Assembly: GCA_964019415.1 (NCBI GenBank)
Contig: OZ025875.1
Coordinates: 124,001 to 188,000 of the forward strand
Source: Ianthella basta
Taxonomy: Eukaryota > Porifera > Demospongiae > Verongiida > Ianthellidae
DNA length: 64,000 nt
Direction: 5' to 3'
Below, piece by piece: positions 35,907 through 47,600 of the stretch (position 1 is its first letter; each line of letters begins with the position of its first letter). The notes beneath the pieces are model-generated. The model saw only the letters and a list, made by a program, of their open reading frames with translations. It searched no databases and was not told the DNA's origin. The position numbers and the translations under genes are program-made.

Positions 35907-38740
35907 TTACATGGCCGGGCTAGAAGCACCCATCCATCCAGCCCGTGTCCTGCTCCACTGTTGCTGCAGGACCTTTGGAGCGCCTGCAGATGCAGTGAGA
36001 CAGCACACTAAGACATGCACACAAGTATCATGCATGCAGAGATTGCTGTACACATGTTCACTGCTGGCGCACCTTGGCTGTGGTTTGGTGCTAGGGCCAT
36101 TCACTGGCCCAGCCTTGCCCCTGGGAGGGGAAAGTCTTCGCTGTAATCCATCTTGCCCCCTGTTGGAATGCGGGCCGGCTCCAGTGGGTGCTGAGGTGCG
36201 TTGCCTGGCTATCTGTGCCAATGTTGCAGTAGAAGAAGATGACACACCCACTCGGCCTGGTCTCTGCAGACGAGAAGGTTCTAGTGACCTGCGAGTGATG
36301 GAATGGTGCTTAGAGGTCTTAGACAGTTCAGTGGCCCCATGTTGAGTTGGGCCTGGATCCAACATCCTGCGTTGAGGTTCACCTGGATCCACCGCCCTGC
36401 GTTGAACACGGTCTGGATCCACCGCCCTGCGTTGAGGTTGGCCTGGATCCACCGCCCTGTGTTGAACATGGTCTAGATCCACTGCCCTGTGCTGAACATG
36501 GTCTGGATCCACTGCCCTGCGTTGAGGTTGGCCTGGATCCACCGCCCTGTATTGACCATGGTCTGGATCCACTGCTTTGCGTTGCAGCTTAGGAGAGCCA
36601 ATGACTGTCCTCTGGGCTAAAGGGCCCCTGTGCTGCACCTGGTCCGAGCCCACAGTACTGTACTGATGTCGACCTGGATCCGCTGCCATGTGCTGAACAT
36701 GGCCTGGCTTCACTGCCCTGGGTTGAGCATGGTCCTGATCCACTGATGGATGCTGAGTTTGGTCTGCCCTGCGCTGCAGCTTAGGAGAGCCTATGACTTT
36801 CCTCTGAGTTACAGGGCTCCTGTGTTTAGCCTGCTCTGGATCCACCGCCCTGTGGTGATACTGGTCTGGATCCACTGCCCTGTGGTGATACTGGTCTGGA
36901 TCCACTGCCCTGTGGTGATACGGGTCTGGATCCACTGCCCTGTGGTGATACTGATCTGGATCCACTGCCCTGTGGTGATACTGATCTGGATCCACTGCAT
37001 TCTGATGCCCTTGGTCTGGATCCACCTCCCTGCGTTGCAGCTTAGGAGAGCCTATGACTTTCCTCTGAGTTACAGGGCTCCTACGTTGCACTTGTTCTGG
37101 ATCTGCTGCCCTGTAGTGATACTGGTCTGGATCCACTGCTTTGTGGTGATACGGGTCTGGATCCACTGCCCTGTGGTGATACTGGTCTGGATCCACTGCC
37201 CTGTGGTGATACTGGTCTGGATCCACTGCCCTGTGGTGATACTGGTCTGGATCCACTGCCCTGTGGTGATACTGGTCTGGATCCACTGCCCTGTGGTGAT
37301 ACTGGTCTAGATCCACAGCATTCTGATGCCCTTGGTCTGGATCCACCACCCTGCGTTGCAGCTTAGGAGAGCCTATGACTTTCCTCTGAGTTACAGGGCT
37401 CCTACGTTGCACTTGTTCTGGATCTGCTGCCCTGTAGTGATACTGGTCTGGATCCACTGCTTTGTGGTGATACGGGTCTGGATCCACTGCTTTGTGGTGA
37501 TACTGGTCTGGATCCACTGCTTTGTGGTGATACTGGTCTGGATCCACTGCCCTGTGTTGCAGCTTTGGAGAACCTGGCACTTTCCTCTGGGGTACAGGGC
37601 TCCTGTGCATGCGGTCAGTACTGTGGAGCACTGTTGTGTGCTCTGGGCCCACTTCCCTGGTAGCACTGACCAGTGAGTCATGTTCAACAAGCCCTCCATT
37701 GACACCTGACCCAAGGCCTTTAGAATACTGGTCATTGTCTGCCATCACATTAACTACAGCGTAGGGGCTTCTCCTGGAGCTGCCCCCTCCCAGTGGGGAA
37801 TTCCCCAGGGGAATTACAGGTTTGATGGGGACATTTCTAGGCCTGTCCTCACTGGACCACTTTGGTGTGATCCTGACTCCTCCCTCTGAGGCCAGCTCAT
37901 ACTTGGTGCTGCCACCTACAGCAGACGCAAGCACCTTGTGAGCAGCAGCTGGTGCATTACACAGCCCAGTAGACCAGAACAGTGAGAAAATGCAATTAAG
38001 CAGATCATGCAGCACTCACTATCTTCCCTGCCATGGGCACTGATAGCATTAGCCTCAGGTGCTTGTGCATCCGGGAGGCTGTTCCTCCTCCTGTGGCGAA
38101 CATCATCCAGAAACTCTGCATGAGAAAGACCTCACTCTCTAGCAACACAGCTGCACAAGGATGGGCATGGTGACCAGCTCACTTTGTGCAGTCTGGCCTT
38201 TGGCGGACGAGGAGCGCTTCACCCCCGCCCCACCCGCACTCTGCGACTCGAACATGTCGCGTGCACTGCTCTCCTGTGTAAACAGTGCCACCCGCACTTC
38301 GTTGAGGGACGGCACGCCCCCGTCCTCATCCACTGCCGCCCTTTCGCGCAGCCACTGCTGAGGGGACACCAGGCGCTGCTCTGGCGTCGGCGGGCGCGCG
38401 GGAGACACGTACAACCTGACATGTGCACAGAAACAGAAACAAGGATATAATGGATATCAGTTGTGGGGGTAGGGAATGGGGAAGAGATCGAGTCGACTCA
38501 AACGTACCACACATCCTGCTCTCTGTCCTCCCCCTCTCCCCCTCGGGACAAGTTGATCAGTTCCTGGTGAGGTCCGTCTTCGCTTCTCCTCCTAATCGCG
38601 CCCACATTGGGGCCTGTCGCGTTATTGGCATCCACACGTGTCAATAGTCGTTTGTTCTCCATTTGTAGGCTGCGAACTAAGGTCTCCAAGTCTTGTATAC
38701 GGGCCTCCTCCGAGCCAAGTTGGGCGTCTGGCTCCGCCAT
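35907..38740 (-). CDS. Unrecognised disordered protein with N-terminal coiled coil and decapeptide repeats
   Basis: I do not recognise this gene with confidence. Exon 1 starts at ATG 38740 (MAEPDAQLGSEEARIQDLET), a short acidic coiled coil. Next comes YVSPARPPTPEQRLVSPQQW and a Ser-rich segment, then a basic piece FLDDVRHRRRNSLPD. A large exon from about 37920 down contains SPYAVVNVMADNDQ and a long array of AVDPDQYHHR-type decapeptides punctuated by PVTQRKVIGSPKLQRR. The tail is basic (SITRRSLEPSRLQRPGRVG), and the last exon stops at 35907. Layout (short coiled coil, SP-rich linker, basic Ser-rich tail) recalls microtubule-plus-end proteins such as SLAIN, but the match is weak. Its start codon is 27 bp from the divergent fusion gene. 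Confidence 0.75.
36340..37560 (-). repeat. Coding 30-bp minisatellite with higher-order structure
   Basis: 30-bp units encode AVDPDQYHHR and variants (AVDPDQYHHK, AVDPGQPQRR, AVDPDHVQHR). Blocks of units are separated three or more times by the conserved spacer PVTQRKVIGSPKLQRR, giving a higher-order repeat of about 300-360 bp. The frame is kept throughout. Confidence 0.93.
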
Positions 38741-38767
38741 TTTTGTGAAGTGATAGCGGTAAGAAAA
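38741..38767. promoter_or_regulatory. 27-bp gap between two divergent start codons
   Basis: The minus-strand gene begins at 38740 and the plus-strand gene at 38768. Both starts have ATGGC contexts (AAAATGGCGGA on -, AAAATGGCCGC on +), which resemble YY1-type motifs over the initiator codon. Transcription starts must lie inside each other's 5' regions unless upstream untranslated exons exist. Confidence 0.55.
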
Positions 38768-41700
38768 ATGGCCGCTGAACCTGATAAACTACTGAAGTTT
38801 ATTTCTGACAGCGAAATGGGAAAGGATGTTGTTCTTCACGGTCCCTTCGGAGCCAGGAGAGGTCAGCAGTGGTCATTGCTGGGTTGGTACTCGTGCTGAC
38901 CCTGTCTGCATGGCGTGTGTGTATAGTGTCGTAGACTTTAGCATTCCTGCAGAGCCTAGGCCTAACGCAGTGGCTAGGTGTAAGTATCTCTGTGTCTCGG
39001 TGATCCACATGCAGTGACGTATGCAGACTACACGGCCTCAGGAAGGTGAGGGTGTGGCAGTGGGAGGGGCTTCATCCATTGTCAGTAGTATTGCCTCCCT
39101 GTCCTGACCCTGGCCCGGCTCAGGGCCCTTGTCTTCCTGGAGGGCTACATCACTGACCACGTCTTGCCATGGTATGGCAACACACACACAGTCACAGCAG
39201 CAGCCTCGCGCCAGATGACACTGATGAGGGAGGAGGCGAGACTCATTGTCCGCAATTCAGTGCGTGCCTCTGAACATGACTGTGTGTTGTTCACTGGCAG
39301 TGGCACCACTGGAGCAGTGAACCTGCTGGTGCACGCCATGGGACTCCGCCCATCATTAGGGGACAGGGATCCACCTATTGTATTTCATGGTCCTTTTGAG
39401 CACCATAGCAACCTGTTGCCATGGCGAGAGATTGGTGCGGAGGTAAGTATGGTGGCCATAGCGGCCCAACTCCATTCATCATGACCTCAAACCTCTGCCC
39501 TCTGACAGATGGTGGCAGTGCCTGAGTCTTTACAGGGTCAGGTGGATTTGGAACAGCTGGAGGCAGAGCTGAAGGTCGGTGCCCTCCCCAGCCTAGGGCA
39601 GTCCAAGCCTTGCTAAAGCATTTGTGAAATGGTCCTCTCGTGGTGTCATTGGGTCACAACTCACAAGTCACAACTCACCTCTGAACTTGGCCTCACCTGG
39701 AGTGGTATCCTGAACACCCAAACAGTAGTTTCCTGGTTAGCCGCACCAAGTGAGGTTAGAGTTCAGAGGTGAGTTGTGACTCAAGTTGCATTGGACCAAC
39801 CATTTAGCAAACACTTCAGTTGTACTTCTGTTCACAGGAGCGTGCTGGTTGTGATCGGCTCTTGATTGGTGTATTCAGTGCAGCCTCCAACCTGACGGGT
39901 GTGCTGACAGACCCTGACCCAGTCACCTCCCTACTGCACCGCTATGGGGCACTGGCATTCTGGGACTATGCCACTGCAGGTATGGTTAAACTGTGCTGTG
40001 ATGAGTCTAAGTACTTGTCCCCATCAGCAGCTCCCCTCCTTTCACAGCACCCTACGTGGACATGAACATGAACCCTCTGACCAGCGGCCAGCACCCTACG
40101 TTGGTGGCCAAGGATGCAATGTACTTCTCACCACACAAGTTTATTGGTGGTGTGGACTCGCCTGGAGTGCTGGTTGCTAAGAAACGTCTGTTCCAGAGCT
40201 CCTCCCCCTACACCGTTGGAGGAGGGACAGTGTTCTTTGTAAGCAATGTCGTACTTGTCACCTCTCCCAACCTGTCACCTTCCTCCTGACACCCTCCACA
40301 GGTGACACCATCAAGTCAGCTGTACCTGCAGGAGGTGGAGTCCCGGGAGGAGGGGGGTACACCAGCCATTGTGGGTTCCATTCGAGCAGGACTGGCAATG
40401 CAGCTGAAGCAAGCTGTTGGCCCAGACACCATTTTACAGAGAGAGAGAGAACTGTGCCAGTAAGCACCACCCACACAGCCGTGGACAGACGCACAAACTG
40501 AGTATTGACTTTGGCTACTTATCCAATAGGCGTGTCCAGTCATCCTGGAGGGAAGTTCCCAATTTAATTCTATTGGGGCCTTGGGATGTCCCCAAACTGC
40601 CTGTGTTCTCATTTCTCATGCGCCACATGCCCTCAGGGCGTCTGCTGCACTACAACTTTGTCTGTGCTTTGCTCAATGACCTCTTTGGCATCCAGGCCAG
40701 AGGAGGGTGCTCCTGCGCGGGACCTTATGCACAGGTGGGTGGGCCTGTGGGAGGGCCTGTGGGCGGGCCTGTGGGTGGGCCTGTGGGTGGGCCTGTGGGA
40801 GGGCCTGTGGGTGGGCGTGTGGGTGGGCCTGTGGGAGGGCATGTGGGCGGGCCTGTGGGTGGGCCTGTGGGAGGGCCTGTGGGTGGGCGTGTGGGTGGGC
40901 CTGTGGGAGGGCCTGTGGGTGGGCGTGTGGGCGGGCCTGTGGGTGGGCCTGTGGGTGGGCCTGTGGGAGGGCATGTGGGCGGGCCTGTGGGTGGGCCTGT
41001 GGGTGGGCGTGTGGGTGGGCCTGTGGGCGGGCCTGTGGGTGGGCCTGTGGGAGGGCCTGTGGGTGGGCGTGTGGGTGGGCGTGTGGGCGGGCCTGTGGGT
41101 GGGCCTGTGGGTGGGCCTGTGGGAGGGCATGTGGGCGGGCCTGTGGGTGGGCGTGTGGGAGGGCCTGTGGGTGGGCCTGTGGGTGTGCCTGTGGGTGGGC
41201 GTGTGGGTGGGCGGAGCTGTTGTGGGTGTTCACTTGTTTGTAACTTCTGTACCCACAGTCCCTTTTGGGGATTTCCCCTGACCTGGCTGATAGATATCGT
41301 AAACTGCTACTTGAAGACCGTCGTCTGGACCGCACCCACCTGAGAAGACAGGGGGAGTACTCAGAGAGGGAGGTGCTGAGGTGTGTCTGCTCACATAGCA
41401 CATGAGGCCTGCCAGACCAGCTCACAACCTGCCATCTCACATCTGTTCCTCCCAGACCTGGTGTCTCCCGAATGAGCTTCACATACTTCATGAGTGACAA
41501 AGTGGTTGATTACATCATAAGGGCCGTTGCCATGGTAGCCAAACATGGCTGGAAGCTCCTTCCCCTTGTAAGTGACTGGTCACACGACTGTGGGGTGCTA
41601 AAGAGCCAGGTATCTAACCTCTTCCTCCCCCTCCTCTTTCCTCCCTTGCCCTCCCCCTCTCCTCCCATCCATCTAGTATGATGTTGACCCCAACACTGGC

Positions 41701-44250
41701 CTATTCTTGCACTTGCATAATCATTCTTTTGCTGACCGACAGTGGCTAGGCTCCATCAGTTACAAGAATGGCCTCTTCCATTGTCCAGGGCCCACCGAGC
41801 AAGGCCCAGCACCTGACTTTGAGGTGAGTGGCGCTGTCTGGTTTGTGCACGCGTGTGTTTAGGAGGACTCCTTTGGTGCAGGAATGCCTCAGGGAAGCCC
41901 AAGAACTGTTTGACATGGCCTCACATTGCCATGGTGATGTGACTAGATCACTGGGGGACCAGTCAGTGTTGCTAAGCAACTCAGCTGAGCACCTGAGGTG
42001 GTTCCTCTATCCTCAGGAGGCTCAATCCTGGCTGAGGGGCATGGCAACTGCCCCACCCACTGTCCCGCCCTTCACACCAAAGCACTACTCTCATTGCACC
42101 ACTTCATGCCCTCCTGTCTTGGATGCAGGGGAACATGTTAATGGGCTAAACAAGGACAGTGAGCAGACAGCTGGTCAGCAGCAGGAGAGTGAGCAGACGG
42201 CTGGTCAGCAGCAGGAGAGTGAGCAGACGGCTGGTCAGCAGCAGGAGAGTGAGCAGACGGCTGGTCAGCTGCAGGAGAGTGAGCAGACGGCTGGTCGGCA
42301 GCAGGAGAGTGAGCAGACGGCTGGTCAGCTGCAGGAGAGTGAGCAGACGGCTGGTCAGCAGCAGGAGAGTGAGCAGACGGCTGGTCAGCTGCAGGAGAGT
42401 GGGCAGATGGCTGGTCAGCAGCAGGAGAGTGAGCAGACGGCTGGTCGGCAGCAGGAGAGTGAGCAGACGGCTGGTCAGCTGCAGGAGAGTGAGCAGACGG
42501 CTGGTCAGCTGCAGGAGAGTGGGCAGACGGCTGGTCAGCAGCAGGAGAGTGAGCAGACGGCTGGTCAGCAGCAGGAGAGTGAGCAGACGGCTGGTCAGCA
42601 GCAGGAGAATGAGCAGACGGCTGGTCAGCAGCAGGAGAGCGAGCAGACGGCTGGTCGGCAGCAGGAGAGTGAGCAGACGGCTGGTCAGCAGCAGGAGAAT
42701 GAGCAGACGGCTGGTCAGCAGCAGGAGAGTGAGCAGACGGCTGGTCAGCTGCAGGAGAGTGAGCAGACGGCTGGTCAGCAGCAGGAGAGTGGGCAGACGG
42801 CTGGTCAGCTGCAGGAGAGTGAGCAGACGGCTGGTCAGCAGCAGGAGAGTGAGCAGACGGCTGGTCAGCAGCAGGAGAGTGAGCTGACGGCTGGTCAGCA
42901 GGAGAGTGAGCAGACGGATGAGTTTGTGGCAACAAGAGATGTTGGAGTGCAATGCAGTTGGACTGCTCCAGTCTCGGGCGCTGTGCTGGCCAGTGAGGCG
43001 GACAACGGTCTTGCTGCAACGTACCACCACAGAGCACAATCCTCCCTGCACATTGCCATGGCAACTCACCATACACCTGCAATGTTCCATTGTCCGCCAA
43101 AGTGCATCCTAAAGCCAACAATGGAGGTAGGCCTTGTTGGAACACACTAGCCTCATGTGTGACCTGAACTCTCCCATTCCCCCACAGGCCATTGAAGAGT
43201 ATAGCATGATTCGTGAAGGTGACCGCGTGCTGGTGTGCCTGTCGGGTGGCAAGGACTCCCTCTCCCTCTTGCACACACTGAGGCAGTACCACTTCATTGC
43301 ACAGGCAAAGGGGAAAGCCTTCACCCTCGGGGCAGTGACAGTGGACCCTGGGACATCATCCTATGACCCCTCCCCCCTCATCCCCTACCTGCAGGGACTT
43401 GGAGTGACCTACTTCTATGAGAAGCAGGGTGGGTGGGGCTGGAACTGGGGGTGGGGCACATAGTGGTCACCCCTCCCCCTCCCCTCATAGGCATCCTGGA
43501 GAAAGCCCTTGAAGTGGGCTGCTCGTCAATTTGTGCCTTCTGCTCACGAATGAAGCGTGGTCGCTTGTACGCCTGTGCCCGACGTGAGGGGTACAACGTG
43601 TTGGCACTGGGACAGCATCTTGATGATCTTGCTGAGAGCTTCCTCATGGGCGCCTTCCACAATGGCTTCCTCCGTACAATGAAGGCACACTACACCATTC
43701 AGTATGTGGGTGGGGCAGAGGCAGGGCAGGGCACATGATTGAACACACCCTCCCACCTCCAGGGATGGTGACCTGAGGGTGATCCGCCCATTTGTCTATG
43801 TCAGGGAGAAGGACCTGCGAGTGTTTGCTGAGGGCAGCCATCTTCCAATCATTCCAGAGAACTGTCCCGCATGTTTTGATGCGCCAAAGGTGGGTGTAGT
43901 GGGGGGGGGGGGGGGGGGGGGACACTCTTTGCTGTAATACCTGAGTGACACCCCTTCTCTTTGCCCTCCCTGGTGGATCAGGAACGCCACCGGATGAAGC
44001 AGCTGCTGGCAGGACAAGAGCTAGTGTTCCCAAGGCTCTTCACAAGCCTGAAGGCAGCCATGAAGCCCCTCGTGGCTCGCAGCACCACAGGCCAGGAGTC
44101 CAGCCGGTATGTGTGTGTACTGCACCACTAATTAAATAAAGGGTGATCAATTAAAGTGTGTCTGTGCACTATGCCCCCCCCCCCTCCACATGCAGTGCAT
44201 ATCTATCCAAAACAGGCCTAGCACCAGCTGCAGATTCAGACTCAGACTAA
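38768..44250 (+). CDS. Class V aminotransferase (cysteine-desulfurase-like) fused to a TtcA-type tRNA 2-thiolation ATPase
   Basis: Exon 1 (MAAEPDKLLKF...GARR) joins in phase to VTYADYTASGR. The PLP domain includes LFTGSGTTGAVNLL, HGPFEHHSNLLPWRE, the likely PLP lysine in YFSPHKFIGG (codon 40137-40139) and ARGGCSCAGPYA (Cys codons 40708 and 40714). After LLYDVDP-type sequence near 41675 a linker of about 25 ESEQTAGQQQ decapeptides follows (42160-42910). The second domain has the PP-loop SGGKDS (43242-43259), CAFCSRMKRG (43532) and NCPACFDAP (near 43863), the positions of the iron-sulfur cysteines of bacterial TtcA, and VIRPFVYVREKDL. The last exon starts at 44196; stop 44248-44250. Inference: the first domain mobilises sulfur from cysteine for the second. 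One reading frame spans linker and both sides. Confidence 0.85.
39667..39780. repeat. Inverted repeat in an intron of the fusion gene
   Basis: gtcacaactcacctctgaac (from 39667) is the reverse complement of gttcagaggtgagttgtgac (ending 39780), with the similarity running about 30 bp. The loop is about 50 bp. It could form a hairpin in the pre-mRNA. Too short to name as an element. Confidence 0.8.
40735..41216 (+). repeat. 12-bp minisatellite starting at a 5' splice site
   Basis: Around 40 units of ggtgggcctgtg and variants (ggagggcctgtg, gggcgggcctgt, ggtgggcgtgtg). The exon ends CCTTATGCACAG at 40734 and the array starts with the donor GTGGGT. The acceptor (acccacag) precedes SLLGISPDLADRYR at about 41259. 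Each GTGGGT copy is a potential cryptic donor. G-rich on the sense strand. Confidence 0.95.
42160..42912 (+). repeat. Coding 30-bp minisatellite (decapeptide linker) in the fusion gene
   Basis: About 25 nearly identical units encode ESEQTAGQQQ, with QL, RQ, EN and ESG variants. Opposite and shifted frames are also open because of unit length and composition, but only this frame continues into the conserved exons on both sides. Gln/Glu-rich, probably helical or disordered. Confidence 0.95.
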
Positions 44251-44629
44251 TTCAGAATTTGAGAGAAAATGAACAATCTAGCCTGCTCAGTTGGAGATCT
44301 TTGGATGAGCTAGGCCAGTATGTATTTATGCAGAGCAGTTTGAACAGTCATTGCTGACAGTTTGAAGAATGCACATACCTATCTCCTTTCATTTGTACAT
44401 TGGTGCTCCTGCCCACAACCAGCTGCAGTGATGGCCTCATGCAGTTGGTATGTAACAGGTGACAGTCCTTGTTCTCTACATCACCTACTGTAGGCCCTAG
44501 CCTGACCCTAGCCCCCCCCCCACACTAACCATGGTCACATACAGTCATGAACACGACATACCCAGCACAGAGTGTGTGCGTGGTATGCTAGAACAGCAAG
44601 GTCATTACAGACTGTACAGGTGTGTCTGG
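44251..44629. other. Convergent 3' spacer
   Basis: 379 bp between the stop codons of the fusion gene (+) and IFT172 (-). No coding exon seen. The 3' untranslated regions of both genes must lie or overlap here. Confidence 0.6.
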
Positions 44630-47600
44630 TCACTTGAAGGAGAAGGCAGGGTTGGAGGGTGCCCCAGCCCACTTGGTAATGAACTGCAGCACGTCCTGGC
44701 ACTCTTCAGCACTCTACAACCAAATGCAATGCACACAGGAGGGAAGGTACTCATAGTGAGGATTGACCGCCAGCAAGCAAGCACCCTCTGTGACCCGTGC
44801 CCTCTCCCTCACCTTGGCAACCATCATGAAACGGGTCCACTCATCTTTGATTGCAGCAAAGCCGGGTCGCTTGAACTCAACTTTATTGCGCAATACTGGA
44901 TAGCCTGTAGTGACACAATGAACAATGTATTACGTCGGTTGGTTTGGCAGAAATGTTAGCTGTAGTGTGAGTACCTGAGACTAAGCAGGGCAGTGAGGTG
45001 ATGCTGCTCTTGGGGGCAACCAGGGAGGCTACATAGGCTCCTCTCTCGTCTGCCGGCAACACCTGTTCCACCCTCTGGTCCATGGACAGAGCAAGGACCC
45101 ACTCCTTGACATCCTCCCTCTGGTCTTCCTGGGGGGTGGGGTTGGGTGGGGTCACACACAGTAGTGTTGCAGTGTGTTGTGTCACTAACTCACATTCATG
45201 AAGGGCGTGGCTGGGAGGGGCACCTCCAGTGGGATGTCAGTGCCAGCAATGTCCATGCTGTCCAGCATGTCCATGCTGCCCTCCTCAATGGCCTCACTCA
45301 GGTCCAGGAAGCGGTTGAAGAACACAAAGCTCATGCTCTCCCAGCCCAGCGCCTACAGTGGGCGCCACAAGGAGAAAGCTAACTACACGTCCACTCCGCT
45401 GAAGGACCTGTGCCCACCTTTGCCTGAGAGCCAGCCTCGTAGAAGGCCCTGTCTGCGGGGAGGATGTCTGTGTACCTCAGCAAGGCCACACTTATCTTAG
45501 CCACCACATCCTTGAGCTGCGGCACCCCGCTGCAGGCCGCTCGAGTGGCCGTGTAGTGGGCCACCAGGAGCAGTCTCTCAAACTCCTGCGCTGCAGGGCC
45601 ACTGGCCTCGGCAGAGCGGGCCAGACTGCCCACCAAGCTCAGCAGCATGTCCCTGAGGTCCGCATATGTCCTGTATCCTCCTTCCCCCAGCGGCATAGAC
45701 AGAACGTCCACACACAACTTGCGGTAGATGTTGTAGCTCTGATATGGAGCAACACACAAGCATAAGACAAGCCCTTGTCTGCACCACTGCTCCCTGGCCA
45801 CCCACCACTGCTCCCTGGCCACCCACCGCTGCTCCCTGGCCACCCACCACTGCTCCCTGGCCACCCACCGCTGCTCCCTGGCCACCCACCACTGCTCCCT
45901 GGCCACCCACCACTGCTCCCTGGCCACCCACCACTGCTCCCTGGCCACCCACCTGGGGGTTTGCTGACGTTCCAAACTTGAGGAACAGTTTCAGTGCAGA
46001 GAGAGCTGCTCCCGAGGTCAGCAGCTGGGCGGCATACAGGGCCACGTACTTGGCCAGCACCTTGGGGCCCTGCAGTGACAGTGTGTAAGCCTCATCCCTG
46101 CACACAAGAGCAGGAGTATACAGAATGGCCTTGCCTGTTTCCCTGCCAGCTCCAGGCACTTGGTCCAGTCACCACCATCTGCATACATCTTTAGTGCACT
46201 CTCAGGGTCCACAGATTGCATCTGCAACAGTTAAGGGACAATCGTGCAACTGTCATGTGACAATCATGTGACCATCACGTGATACCATAAGGGGCTACAA
46301 GTCCAGAACAGACCTCTTCAGTTTTGTTGTGTGTCTTCAGGTACTCAATGTATGCCTCCTCCACGTACTCCTCAAACCTGTGCCGAAATCACAGGAGGTG
46401 AGTGTGGGCAGCGCAGCCAGCAGCAGGCCACACCTCACCTTGGGTGCACATTCTTGGAGATGTGCCGAGCCTTCTCCCAGCTCTCACCAGCCATCAGCAT
46501 GTCCAGGGCTTCTTTCACCATGTCTATACGTAGGTACAGCTCACCAGCCTGCAGTGGGTGGGGCAGTGGGTGTGGCAGGGGGTGGGACAAGACTCACTTA
46601 GTATCATGTCTAGCCCCCATTGCACAATCACATTATTAAGCTTGCAGAGAACAGGGCTTGGCGTGGGACAGGCCCACACACCCACAGCTCTGTTCTCACC
46701 TGTTCATACTCTCCGATGTTGGCCAGTCTGTCACAGACCAAAGCCACCACGTCTGTTGCACGCTCTTCAATGAACTTGCAGGACAGGTCAACAGCCTGAG
46801 AGGGAGGGGCTGCTCACTTCACCCCTCCCACAAATACACACATCACTTGAGCAGCTCATGCACATGTGGCCCTCACCTTCAGCCACACCTTAACGAGGAG
46901 ACTGTGGTCCCCGCAGTTCTGAACAGTCAACTTAAGGTACGTCTCCACTGCTCTACGGTACTCCGCCCCCTGCTCCCAGCTACGTGCTTGAGAGACTATG
47001 TCATCACTGTTTGTCCCGTAGGCAGACGACATCTCGCGCTGGAATTCATCCAACTGCAGTCAACCAACCAGCAGTGCGGCAGGTACTCACACAGCACACA
47101 CACCACACACAGCACACACAACACCACACACAGAACACACCGCACACAGCACACACACACACACTATTGTAGATGTGCCAACTGCTGAGGCCACAGCAAG
47201 CAGGCTCACTGTTGAGGCCACCACGGCTCACAGAACACTGGAGGCAGCACTGACCTTGTTGGGAATGTACTCCTTAACAATTCTGAGTGCATCGTCCCAC
47301 ATCCCTCCCTCCTTGTAGTACTTGACAGCCAGGTCTGGCCGCTCTGCGCGCAGGAGGTACCCCTCTGCCTTGTGGAACTCCTTCTTCTCAAAGGCTGCCC
47401 TCGCCTGTCCCACAAACACATCTGTCACAGTCTCCGGGCAGTGCTGCTCGGCAGTGGCCTGTGCAGCATCCCAGTCCTGCTGGTGCACCCACATCAGCAC
47501 GGCCTCCTTCGGCTTGTCGGCCTTCAGGAACTCACTCTCAGCCTCGTGGAACTTGCCCTGTGCGTACAGGGGAGGGGTCTGGTCCAGGTAAGCTGCATCC

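Noticed and set aside
35907-38740. Calling this gene SLAIN
   Set aside because: Only general layout and a weak WYVSPxxP / SPQQW resemblance; no clear SLAIN motif was found.
40586-41500. Gly/Pro/Val and Trp/Gly repeat proteins over the 12-bp array
   Set aside because: The array is intronic: exons before and after it join in phase across it and the joined protein matches the class V family.
42138-43292. Antisense frames across the decapeptide array
   Set aside because: Open only because of repeat composition. The plus frame alone continues into conserved aminotransferase and TtcA exons.
43900-43922. Long G runs (also at 30398, 48346 and 61238) as biological signals in themselves
   Set aside because: Lengths of pure G/C homopolymers are the least reliable part of an assembly; only their location near splice sites was used.
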